From: Crambe crambe
Taxonomy: Eukaryota; Porifera; Demospongiae; Poecilosclerida; Crambeidae
Direction: 5' to 3'
DNA: 64,000 nt
Assembly (NCBI GenBank): GCA_963924555.1
Contig: OZ004596.1
Location: 4,536,139 to 4,600,138, forward strand
Positions within the stretch are counted from its first letter, which is position 1, and every line of letters starts with the position of its first letter. Position numbers and translations under genes: made by a program. A model generated the notes under the pieces. The model ran no database searches and had not been told where the DNA came from. It worked only from the letters and a program-made list of their open reading frames with translations. Positions 36,722 to 45,528 of this stretch are shown one piece after another.

Positions 36722-38659
36722 ATGTTGTGGAAAATGAGTTCTTCCAAAAGGCCTTCTACAGCCACAGAGTGCAACCCCAGCAAGAGAAGAAAGCTGAAAG
36801 AAGAACTGAAGTTCTGCACACTAAAGTGCAAGTTAAAGAGAATCACAAAGTCCAGCAATGTACTGTCCAGAGTGAAGGATGAAGTTGTTTTGGCCCACGA
36901 AGTCTTCAAGAGGACACTCTTCTTTATGAGACTATTCTTCTTGGAGAAAGGAGAGGTTCCTCTCATAAACTTGTCCCTGGTGAAGGAGTGTATGAACAGA
37001 GTCAGTATGCGTGAATCCAGGGGGGCAAAGCTGAAGGACACGGGTATGGGCGAGGAACTTGATCGTTTCTGGAAGAAGAGTTTTATCGAAATATATCCTG
37101 ATCGATTAAACTTCAAAGGAAGGAGCATGATGAAGCAGCTTCTTGCACAGCAGATCCTTAGCAACATCCTGGTAGACACAAAGACACACTTCAAGTCAAG
37201 ATTCAGGACTTTTCTGGAGAGTCTGCTGAGAGACGGTGATTCTAATGGAAATCCCAAGTCAGAGGCACGCAAACTGACAGGGCAAGTCTTTGCAAACCAC
37301 TGGAATGACGTTCCTATAGACTTAAAGAGAAAGCTGCGGGACATCTTGCCCGCTGATGTGGAGAAAAGTGTGGCTTACGATGTCACGAAGAACCCAGAGA
37401 AGTACCTGAATGCTACGTTAAGCATGTGCCGGGAAATGGAACGAGTTCAAAATGCGAAGAAGAAGATACATTTCCTTCCCACGAGAACAAGCAATGTCCC
37501 CTGTCATGCTAAATTTGACACTGAAACCATGGCTCAAATGCTTGTCCCTTACAAAGAGAGAGTTGAAGCTAGAAAGTCAGCACTCCACAGAGAGGATTAC
37601 AACGACTGGGTCTGGACGAAGGTGGTAGATCGGTCCCAAATGGTGTTCAGAAAACTGAAAGGCTTCAAGTTCCACCATGAGATTAGTACTGATGGAGTGG
37701 CGGTTTCTATCCTCTTCTCCAGAAGAGCAACTGTAAAACCTGCAAGACCAATGTCCACTGGGGTCCATGCTGCGGAAGAAGCAGAAGGGCCTAGATCCAA
37801 GGCAATTGGAGTGGATCCCGGGAGAAAAAATCTTATCACTGCAATGGATAGTGATGGAAACTCCCTTAGGTACACTTCGAGGCAGAGGCTATTCGAGAGC
37901 AAGGAGACCAGACGCAGAGAGGTACTCGAACGCGAGAAGAGAAGGAGTGAAATTTCTGAACTGGAAGTGCACCTGACCAAATTCGAACGCCAAACCGTGG
38001 ATCCTGCAAGATACAAGCAGTTCCTGGTGGAAAAGCGAAAGGTGGATGAACTCACCAGAGCCTTCTATCATAATGAAAAGTGGAGAGGGTGGAAGTTTCG
38101 GACATACTGCCACAGAAAGAGTAGCGAATACATGCTAATCAACAGAATAATTGACACATACGGACCTCACTGCAAGATCTACTACGGGGACTGGTCCTCT
38201 ATCCACCAACAGAAGGGATGCACGCCCGGGCCCACAGTGGGACTCAGGAAGCTTCTGAGCAAGAGGTTAGAGACAGTGAGCGTAGACGAATTTCGAACCT
38301 CCAAGGTCTGCAACCGATGCTTTGGGGAGTTGACCAGATACAGAAACATAAGAGGAAGATTATCTCACTCCAGGCTAAAGTGCACAAACTGTCGATCTGG
38401 AAGCAAACCTCTCTTCGTAGACAGAGACAGAAACGCAGCAGCCAACATTTTGCTGGCCGGAGAGTCTACAGAGAGACCACAGGCACTGTGTAGAAGTTGG
38501 AAAGAAGCATCTCCTTTCTCCAAAGCTCCACGAGAAGTTGGACTAAAAAGCTTTTTAGGAGAAAAGAGTGCACAATTGACTGAACCTCCAGGAGGAGCTG
38601 GTGGACTATCTAGTGACCCAGTGTTTACTCAGGTAGACATGTATACTGCTGAAGCTTAG
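36722..38659 (+). CDS. Fanzor (eukaryotic TnpB-like, predicted RNA-guided DNA nuclease)
   Basis: This is an uninterrupted, intronless 645-codon ORF among multi-intron genes. The start is ATG 36722 or Met5. A basic stretch KRRKLK (residues 21-26) could be a nuclear localisation signal. An N-terminal half of about 350 residues (recognition/wedge region by analogy) is followed by the RuvC nuclease. It has RuvC-I AIGVDPGRKNLI (Asp365), YYGDWSS (about 487-493) at the place of the usual RuvC-II strand but without the canonical Glu, and VSVDEFRTSKVC with Glu523, the relocated Glu typical of Fanzors. The zinc ribbon is C530-x2-C533 and C554-x2-C557, and RuvC-III is VDRDRNAAANILL (Asp567/569). ERPQALCR after RuvC-III resembles the RPxxLCR ending I associate with Fanzor1. 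The last 60 or so residues are low in recognisable motif and may overlap a guide-RNA gene. All catalytic positions look intact, so the protein is predicted active. Family members characterised so far cut DNA guided by an omegaRNA. It is not a bacterial contaminant, because it is embedded in the M13 array. Confidence 0.93.
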   Translation: MLWKMSSSKRPSTATECNPSKRRKLKEELKFCTLKCKLKRITKSSNVLSRVKDEVVLAHEVFKRTLFFMRLFFLEKGEVPLINLSLVKECMNRVSMRESRGAKLKDTGMGEELDRFWKKSFIEIYPDRLNFKGRSMMKQLLAQQILSNILVDTKTHFKSRFRTFLESLLRDGDSNGNPKSEARKLTGQVFANHWNDVPIDLKRKLRDILPADVEKSVAYDVTKNPEKYLNATLSMCREMERVQNAKKKIHFLPTRTSNVPCHAKFDTETMAQMLVPYKERVEARKSALHREDYNDWVWTKVVDRSQMVFRKLKGFKFHHEISTDGVAVSILFSRRATVKPARPMSTGVHAAEEAEGPRSKAIGVDPGRKNLITAMDSDGNSLRYTSRQRLFESKETRRREVLEREKRRSEISELEVHLTKFERQTVDPARYKQFLVEKRKVDELTRAFYHNEKWRGWKFRTYCHRKSSEYMLINRIIDTYGPHCKIYYGDWSSIHQQKGCTPGPTVGLRKLLSKRLETVSVDEFRTSKVCNRCFGELTRYRNIRGRLSHSRLKCTNCRSGSKPLFVDRDRNAAANILLAGESTERPQALCRSWKEASPFSKAPREVGLKSFLGEKSAQLTEPPGGAGGLSSDPVFTQVDMYTAEA

Positions 38660-38710
38660 CTTAACTTAGCTTTGGTAGTTTAAGGGTTAAAAGAGATATA
38701 CTAGCTATAA
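38560..38710 (+). ncRNA. Predicted omegaRNA scaffold and guide region (speculative)
   Basis: In TnpB and Fanzor loci the guide RNA scaffold is transcribed from the 3' end of the element and the guide comes from flanking DNA just outside the right end. Here only 27 bp lie between the stop and the element end, so a scaffold would have to overlap the 3' coding region. The region contains a CCTCCAGGAGG palindrome (about 38585) and the direct repeat CTTAGCTT (about 38655-38673). The guide would start near 38687-38691 (TTAAAAGAGATATACTAGC). No transcript or structure was computed. Confidence 0.35.
38675..38686 (+). repeat. Right terminal inverted repeat of the Fanzor element
   Basis: GTAGTTTAAGGG, followed by TTAA (38687-38690). 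It is the inverse of the left end with two mismatches. Confidence 0.85.
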
Positions 38711-38954
38711 TATATACCACTCACCAATAATAGGCTAATAGTCTCGTTTACGTTTAGGGGTTGGGCTGGGGGTGAGGGACAGCTATAGAGTTAGCTAGGC
38801 TAAGAGATCTCTCGATCTTACAAAATAAACATTGATGATAGTATTTACTTTTTGAGAAATATTAAATCAGCAAAGAATATCACAAATCAGCAATCTATAA
38901 TGTCAGTGGCTATTATTAATACCAAAGCAAGCTACAATAAGTTGAGTAGTGTGT
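38691..38954. other. 3' flank of M13 copy E with right copy of the 25-bp repeat
   Basis: TTTAGGGGTTGGGCTG (38753-38768) and CAGCAATCTA...AAGCAAGCTAC (about 38889-38935) match the 3' flank of copy D, so this side is the native E flank. The 25-bp repeat (38827-38851) lies inside it, which makes the left copy at 36504 the displaced one. Confidence 0.6.
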
Positions 38955-41900
38955 TCACCACAGCTCACATTTCTTGATGGGATTCATTCGAGATCCCGTA
39001 GGACAGCTGAAAGCAGCTGCAAACTCATGACTGTTGGAAAGTATCCCAAGAGGTCTGTGTACAACACAAAGTCATGACAATGAATGTGCATACTGATGAT
39101 GATGATTGTCTTTACTGGATACCTTATTGGATCTGGACTGTGGGGGTCAGTTAACAAACGGTTCTTCTGTGTTGCGAGTGTTGCCACCCAGCAATATATC
39201 TATAAGAAGAACAATACTTAGCTAGCCTGGTATATACCAAATATTACAAACTGCACCTGAGCATGACCTATAAAGAACAGCTGGTCTGGATTGTATGAAA
39301 GTCCAGGAAGCTTCTGCTGAACTTTTCCTGTCATGTTAACATAGCTTTTGTATGCCTGCAGCATTACAAACTGAGTCATATTTGGTTGTATCAATGTAAT
39401 ATCTAGCATATTATAGCTGCATTAATCCTTTCTGTGGTTTGTACCTGATAGGCAGTAGCTAGACCTCCATTGTCTGCAATATTCTCACCAAGTGTAAGTG
39501 TACCATTCACCTAAAAAAAATAAAAATAAAAAAAAGGCAGCTGCTCAGCTTAATTATGATTGGTATGACGATAATATACCGGTCCAGCAGGAAGAAAATA
39601 GTTACCATACTGCTCAATGAAGCATTGAGCTCTGGAGTTGAAATTATTGAGTGATTGAGGAGTCCACCAGTTCTCAAAGTCCCCCACCTCATTAAATTGC
39701 CGACCTACATTGACAAGTTAGCAACAATCATCATAAAATACCTGACATCATACATGATTGTAAGTGTTTACCATTATTATCGAATCCATGAGTGTACTCA
39801 TGACCCACCACATATCCCATAGTCCCAAATAAGAAATACCTATGATAATCACTGAAACAGCATATGTCTGCAAAACCTAATCACTTACTCAGGCCAGTAG
39901 GTTTTGAACACAGGTGTATCAAGTATTCCTTCAAGAATATCTGCATGCATTACCAATTATGAGCACACCATATGTAGCTACTTCTGAATAACTTACACAT
40001 CTGATTAAACTTAGGATTATATTGTGCATTGGTTTCAGTTGGATTAGACACCCCTGCATTTAATGCCCAGACATTTCTGTTGTTAGCCATTGCAAAATAA
40101 CTAAATTTCTTGATGAAAGAAGATCTTTTGGAATTAATCACATTGATGAAGAAGGGGTGATCCAGGGAAACATTCAGCTGCAAATATTCAAATATCAACC
40201 TCATGGAGTCCTACATGCATGAGACAGAACTCACTCCACTGTAGTAACCATTCAGGAAAGTGTCATTGTATATAAAGTCTGGATATGCCAAAAAACGCTT
40301 GATATTACTGAGTTTTTTTAAAGCTCTATCTTTTGTGGCAGCATCGAGCCAATCCCTTCCACTGATGCGGCTGTGCAGAGCCTTTTCTAATTCTTCTGTA
40401 AGAACTGTGAGTTTTTCCTGTAATTTGAGGAAACATTCAAACTATAATAATAGCGAAATAGAAATCAAAACACTCACTCTGGCACCCATGGGAAGGTACT
40501 GTTCAGTGTATGTCCTTGATAGAGCCAGAGGTAGATCTTCTTGAACTTTGCTAACACATATTTTGTAGTGCACAGGACCTTTAATGATAGAATCATAATT
40601 TCTAAGTAAACTGTATTAGTTTGCTGCAGCAGCATAGAAAGTCATTGATGTGATAATTATACTAAAATTAGTGACAACCAAAATATAGCCAAGTCTACTA
40701 CGTGCCAAGGCATCGAGTCTTTTTAAAGACAAACTTGTTAGAGGTACATATATGTAATAGCATACTTGGTGAAGATGCTGTGAATTCTGGACTCAAGTAT
40801 GGTAGAAAAGAAGAAATAAACTGCCACTTGGCATAATTCTCCAGGACACTGAGTGAAATGACCAGTCATTTATAATGAAATAATATACTAGCAATACTAG
40901 GACTCACGTGGAATTTGTTCGTTGTATAAGGTCATTTATTGAAGAAATGTATTGCAGTGGCAGCACATTGACATGAGGCGATAGATCGATATCAGTGATC
41001 CCAGCAAGACTCCCATAGTACTCTACATTTTGGGACCAGTTGAACTATTCAATGAAAAAATAAGCAAGTCAATAAACACCAACAGCTAACCCACTTTTAT
41101 GAGACTTACCACTGGCATAGCTTCACGGAGTTCAGCAAAAGTCATGTATGTTACCTTGCTACTTACGTTCCTGCCTTTCAGATCAAAGTCATAAAACTAG
41201 TTTTGGGATGATGATTATTGGTGGTATAGGGAAGATACTTTCTGCATACCTTAGACATTTCTGTTTCAAAGTCCAGAATATCATCAGCTGCATCACCATA
41301 TGTATCGTTAGAGATGGAAGAATTGATCTGACTAAGAACCCCAATGATTGAGCTCTTTAACTGCATAGTCAATGAAATGTAACTATAAAAATTGGACTCT
41401 CAATCGATGTGCTGATGAATTCTTTTTTACTTACCTTTTCAATTAGCTATAGCACTAGCGCTATTTTACCTGTTCTCTGAGTGGACCAGGTTTATAGTAA
41501 TCTGGAGTAGGGGACGACAGTCCACTTTGCGATACCTATATAACAAAATCATGTAACATACTTCAATATTCATGCACACACCCCATTTACAGTCAGTATG
41601 TTTCTTGATGTGTTGGTTAAATCAATTGAAACTCCTAAGCTGAAAAAGGCTGGGTTTCCATACAGCTTCTCCAAGAGGAGACCTTGCCGATCATTGATGT
41701 CCCATGTGGTGCCAAGGTCTACACCAACTAAAGGCCACCCACCTACAGTGGTAACATAATGCAACTTAAACCTGTAGAATGTGTGCAAGTCCATTCTTAT
41801 CCCAAACCTGTACTTCTGATTAGTCCCTTCAGAGAACTAATCAAGTTTTCTGAAGTGTCCATCTTCATGCATGATTGGTAGTATGTGATAGCTTTTGCAA

Positions 41901-43060
41901 TGGCCTCCACACTCCTGTTGTTGCCAGACTCCATTAGTGAACGGAGACGCTCAGTATTAATTAAAAGTGGAGTTTCAAATGAACGAACTGCTGGAGCACC
42001 TGAACACGAGTGATTGGCTATTAATTGTAAGCTGTATATATATTAGCTGTGAACTAGCCTACTTTTGTTGTATGGAATACTATTGACAGAATTGTGGAAA
42101 TGACTAATAAGAGTCTAACTTCCTGGTGATGGTAAGTCTAGGCTGATAATTTCAGTATGAGCCATAGTTAAGAGGTGTAGCTAGTAGCGATAGCTATATT
42201 AACCATGACAGCTATCAACTGCATGAGGCACATAACTACATATCAGTCTATTTATGGAAAGTTATTGTAACAATAACAACCACAATAATACTTGACTCGC
42301 CATATTGTTAAATTAATGCTATATTGAAAATATTTTTCTATTTCAGCTTGCTGCTATTCTGCACTGTTTAATGTGAGTATGGGGTAGGACGAAATGGAAA
42401 GTAAACATTTGGAAAGCACTACATCATAACAATAACAACCACAAAACAAAACTTGACTCACCATAAGGGATGATTGAATCGTTTATGAATCGATTGCATG
42501 CAAATGCATAGAAGTCGTCACAAGGGTTGACTGATGCATCCAGTTTGGAGAGGATGAGACTGCTGAGTTCCACACATCCTGGAGTACTGCAGGTCTCATT
42601 GGAAACAGGCTGTGGGGTGGGGGTGGGGGTGGTGCTGGTGGGACTAGGAGTGGTGGGACTAGGAGTGGTCGGGCTAGATCCAGAGGTAGAGGCATGGTAT
42701 CGTGCTTGACCTAACACAGCCCCCAGGCCTATAATTGTGGCCAGCGAAGCAGCCAAAATTATTCCTGAAGAATACAACAATAGCTAGTAACATGGTACCT
42801 CTAGGCCATGCAGATCTTTACCTAACACAGTTGCAATGATACAGCAAGTGGATGGAGTCTTTCTAGTCTTGTGTCTTGTTTCACTAAAAATACAAAAACA
42901 GAGATTGATACATTTGTAGCTAGCGAAATATCATTAATTTTAGCTAACTTTGCTTGACTAGCTGGCTAAAAATTGATCAGATGGTTAGCCTTGCAGCTAA
43001 ATAGACTTTAGCTAGCTCTACTGCACAGTCTTACGATATCCAGTGATCCTCCTCATCCAT
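38955..43060 (-). CDS. M13 metallopeptidase copy E (neprilysin/ECE-like), apparently intact
   Basis: This is the closest paralogue of copy D, with the same exon order. It starts at ATG 43060 (MDEEDHWIS), then [14 protein letters not shown], the anchor [18 protein letters not shown], and a Thr/Pro/Ser stalk longer than in D (three PTTPS-type repeats). [20 protein letters not shown]...[16 protein letters not shown] follows. The ectodomain contains [19 protein letters not shown] (41.7 kb), [19 protein letters not shown] (41.3 kb), [20 protein letters not shown] (40.5 kb), [18 protein letters not shown] (40.35 kb), [16 protein letters not shown] (40.03 kb), the zinc exon [19 protein letters not shown] (39.8 kb), [16 protein letters not shown] (39.47 kb) and [10 protein letters not shown], stop at 38955. 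Zinc and catalytic residues are present. Very high similarity to D, introns included, argues for recent duplication or gene conversion. Confidence 0.86.
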
Positions 43061-43140
43061 CGTAAGAATCAGAGTCCAGTATATAGTCTCACACAGAATC
43101 AGTACCCTCTAGCTGATTGGTTTAGAGTCTTACGAGTCCG

Positions 43141-43200
43141 GCAGTCCACACAGAGATCCAACAGTCCTCACAGAGATCCAGCAGTCCACACAGAGATCCA
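43141..43200. repeat. 20-bp minisatellite, three units, near the copy E promoter
   Basis: The unit (G/A)CAGTCC(A/T)CACAGAGATCC(A) repeats three times in a row about 80 bp upstream of the copy E start codon; a partial fourth unit (GCAGTC) follows. Confidence 0.85.
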
Positions 43201-43609
43201 GCAGTCACGGAAGAATTAAGTGGGGTGGATATTACTAGCTGATAGTCATCATGCGCATGCTCAAACAACTGCCGGATATGGATTATTGTATATCGATTGG
43301 AGGGATTTACCCACTTCGGTTGAGTTCCTGAATGAGTATGACCAATGAATAGATCCTCTGCTTCTTTATCTCCATAAGTGTGAAGGCCTTTGGCCACATT
43401 AAAGTTAGCATGACTACACCCAATAAAGGCTTTACTTCTGCCTGCATAGGCTCTCTTACATATAAATCATAACTAATGTACCAAATATTGTATTGCAGTA
43501 TTTGAAATGCACACATCACTGGTTGGAGGCTCTGTTCGGAGCTTATTATAAACCTGGATCAATAGTAGTACAAATGACTCCCATAGTCCACAACAACTAC
43601 ATGCAGTTC
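43201..43609. other. Spacer between copy E promoter and DEG/ENaC gene
   Basis: It holds the GGAGGGATTTACCCACTTC block shared with the copy D flank. No complete gene; short ORFs here show no family motif. Confidence 0.5.
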
Positions 43610-43672
43610 ACTAGTTTGCACCTGCCATAGACTTCCATTGTTTTTGTCAAGTGTGAGGGTGCCTATATCGCA
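43610..43672 (-). pseudogene. Decayed M13 exon (ENIADNGG exon) relic
   Basis: The plus-strand string GCACCTGCCATAGACTTCCA, then TTGTTTTTGTCAAGTGTGAGG, aligns with the [14 protein letters not shown] exons (for example 39448-39511), with about 10 bp missing at the catalytic motif. No other exon is near, so this is an older relic between copy E and the channel gene. Confidence 0.6.
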
Positions 43673-43754
43673 AGAGCATGCAGCCTTAAAGCATTTGCAT
43701 ACCCATAAGCCATGATTTAAAACAACACAATTTAAAATGTAAGGTAGCTACACT

Positions 43755-45374
43755 TTATAGATTAGAGGTAATTTCAGTATTAGGAGTCAAAGTTAAATCT
43801 CCATTATTGTTATGCACTTCAGAATTCACTAATTTATGAACGTCTAACTTTTTCTTGATTTCCCTCTCATTAATGCCCAAGCAGCGATCCTTAAACTCAT
43901 CAATCAGCCAAATTAAGAATTCTGTTGCAGAAAGAAGACTAGCACCAAGGAAGAGACCCATCTGTCCACCAACATCAGCAACAAGCGAGAGAGGTGTGTA
44001 AGACCTTTCTGTGACCTCTTGCCTCCTAATCAGCTCATCAAAGTAGATGTGCAGGCTGATTAAGCTTTCATCCACAGTTTGTACTGTCAAATTATAACGC
44101 TCAGCCACTGTCTCTCTCTTGAAGGTAGAAGGGAAAGTAGCATAAGTGGTTGTGATGTCGTATTGGGTGTGGTTGCAGGCAAGGGTGCAACTGCATGAAG
44201 GGGCAGTCAGAATAGTGGCAGTGATGCAGCATAAATCTGATGTGGTACACCTCCTTTTGGTTGAATATGCAGATGATGAAGGGGCACTATCATTAGCAAT
44301 ATTCAAGCATTTGCATGTTTCCACAATAGAGTTAAGGATGCAATCGTAAAGGCAAGCAGATAGAGAGTATTCATACCCTGGCAAGATACTGAACGTATGG
44401 CTATTCGATTTGATGCAGTTTTCTGAGTTTTGAATATTCGTTTTATCCTCTATCCGGAGGATTCTCATTCCCATGTATGCACTTTTTCCAACTGGTACAA
44501 CAGTGCCATAGCTAATAGGCAAGGGCGGAGTGGATAGTGGTTGGAATGAAACTCTCACTCCTGCTTCATCATTTAAAGAGCCGATAAATTCATTCTGTCG
44601 CACATTGAGGATGACATTAAGTTCGTGTCTGTATCCACTTCCATCAACAACTTTCACTGGCTTCTTGGCATTAAATGTGTAACATAATCCCAGAGGACTT
44701 AGTGTTGGTGTGAAATCTTCCTCCAAATCACATTCAACACCAAGAAAGTGGCAATCTACTATCAAATCTCTAAGTGGTTGTCCACCACCCCGAAAAAGAT
44801 CTTCCACTGAAATCCGATCACTGATAATACTTTTGAACCGACTGCATTGTTCATGAAACTCATCAGTGAAATTAACTGAGCTAGTTAGTTCCAAATCAAC
44901 TGATGAGCGAACAACATCAAAGATATCGTTTTCCTTTATGAAGGTCTTGTTGAAAGGGTTAATATTGCAAATAGTGACAGAAGGGAATTCAAGTTGAGAA
45001 ACGTGCACAGATGATACAGTTGTTGCTGTAGGAATCACCACTGCAAATCTTATTAAGCTGTTGATAATGTTATAAAGAAGAGCAATTAATGCTATTGTAA
45101 ACAGCATGCCCCAGATAATTCTTCTTATTGTTGATTTGCCAACTAGGTACTTAAGTCCATGAGTTGACGTCGAGGTGAGGTACTTCCGGACTTTCTTCTT
45201 ATCTCTCTTGAATAACCTTTTCCTGAAGCTTTTGACCGGTTCTGGCTCGTTGATGCTGCTCAAACTTCTGCTTGAAAGCATTCTACTGAACCGATTAGTT
45301 TCTCTCTTATCTTTCTGCTGAAATTCTTCCATTATTCTCAAGTGCTGCACAAGGGCCAGGGCCGGGGCTCGCAA
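43755..45374 (-). CDS. DEG/ENaC/ASIC-family sodium channel subunit, single exon
   Basis: One uninterrupted ORF of 539 codons (start at 45374, or Met15 MEEFQQKDK at 45332). The N-terminal region has THGLKYLV, the family His-Gly gating motif HG. TM1 (IIWGMLFTIALIALLYNII) is followed by FPSVTICNINPFNK, a Cys-rich ectodomain with GYEYSLSACLYDCI and CKC/CSCTLACNHTQYD, and a pre-TM2 segment SLVADVGGQMGLFLGASLLS that holds the GxS selectivity filter. TM2 (ATEFLIWLI) and a short cytoplasmic tail follow. Length and topology are standard for trimeric, amiloride-type Na+ channels gated by peptides, acid or force; the gating stimulus here is unknown. Lack of introns is unusual among its neighbours and could reflect retroposition. 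A relic of a second copy lies at 35.1 kb. Confidence 0.93.
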   Translation of the reverse strand: MRAPALALVQHLRIMEEFQQKDKRETNRFSRMLSSRSLSSINEPEPVKSFRKRLFKRDKKKVRKYLTSTSTHGLKYLVGKSTIRRIIWGMLFTIALIALLYNIINSLIRFAVVIPTATTVSSVHVSQLEFPSVTICNINPFNKTFIKENDIFDVVRSSVDLELTSSVNFTDEFHEQCSRFKSIISDRISVEDLFRGGGQPLRDLIVDCHFLGVECDLEEDFTPTLSPLGLCYTFNAKKPVKVVDGSGYRHELNVILNVRQNEFIGSLNDEAGVRVSFQPLSTPPLPISYGTVVPVGKSAYMGMRILRIEDKTNIQNSENCIKSNSHTFSILPGYEYSLSACLYDCILNSIVETCKCLNIANDSAPSSSAYSTKRRCTTSDLCCITATILTAPSCSCTLACNHTQYDITTTYATFPSTFKRETVAERYNLTVQTVDESLISLHIYFDELIRRQEVTERSYTPLSLVADVGGQMGLFLGASLLSATEFLIWLIDEFKDRCLGINEREIKKKLDVHKLVNSEVHNNNGDLTLTPNTEITSNL

Positions 45375-45421
45375 AAAGAAGGTGGGGCTGCTTGCGCGCG
45401 TTTATGGGATGCGCGCGCACG

Positions 45422-45468
45422 GATGTGATATCACGTGATATGCTATCATGTGATATCATGTGATACTA
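45422..45468. promoter_or_regulatory. Clustered E-box palindromes in divergent promoter (DEG/ENaC and SNRPD3)
   Basis: Within 47 bp lie GATATCACGTGATATG, ATCATGTGATATCATGTGAT and a further partial copy. CACGTG is the canonical palindromic E-box and CATGTG a variant. They sit between the minus-strand channel start and the plus-strand SNRPD3 start at 45529. Binding by bHLH-ZIP factors is inference. Confidence 0.6.
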
Positions 45469-45528
45469 TCCAGTCCACGTGCTAATTCAAATTTTCTCTC
45501 AACTTCATCATCTCTTAAGAACTTGAAA

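Larger units (their letters stand above)
36531..38686 (+). mobile_element. Non-autonomous piggyBac-like element carrying a Fanzor gene
   Basis: The 2,156-bp unit begins CCCTAGAACTAC and ends GTAGTTTAAGGG. Read inward from each end, the two termini are CCCTAGAACTAC and CCCTTAAACTAC, 10 of 12 identical. TTAA flanks both sides exactly (36527-36530 and 38687-38690). TTAA duplication plus CCC/GGG termini is the diagnostic combination of the piggyBac superfamily, and CCCTAGAA is also how the founding piggyBac begins. The only coding sequence is the Fanzor ORF; no DDD/DDE transposase or Cys-rich tail is encoded, so mobility would need a transposase supplied in trans. The 191-bp leader has an (ACGT)n run at 36584-36601 and a perfect 18-bp palindrome GCATGCTTGCAAGCATGC at about 36656. 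It sits in a spacer of the M13 array, opposite in strand to its neighbours. Confidence 0.85.

Noticed and set aside
36691-37344. 217-codon antisense ORF over the Fanzor gene
   Set aside because: A shadow of the real frame with no family motif. The same applies to the antisense ORFs at 37597-38055 and in the PPM1D tail (47653-48267).
36531-38686. Element as an IS607/IS200-type or bacterial contaminant insertion
   Set aside because: No serine recombinase or Y1 transposase is present, the ends are piggyBac-like, and the flanks on both sides are host M13-array DNA.
36504-38851. 25-bp direct repeats as target duplication of the Fanzor element
   Set aside because: The inverted ends are bounded exactly by TTAA, and the right 25-bp copy is 137 bp away from the element. 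It is native flank of copy E.
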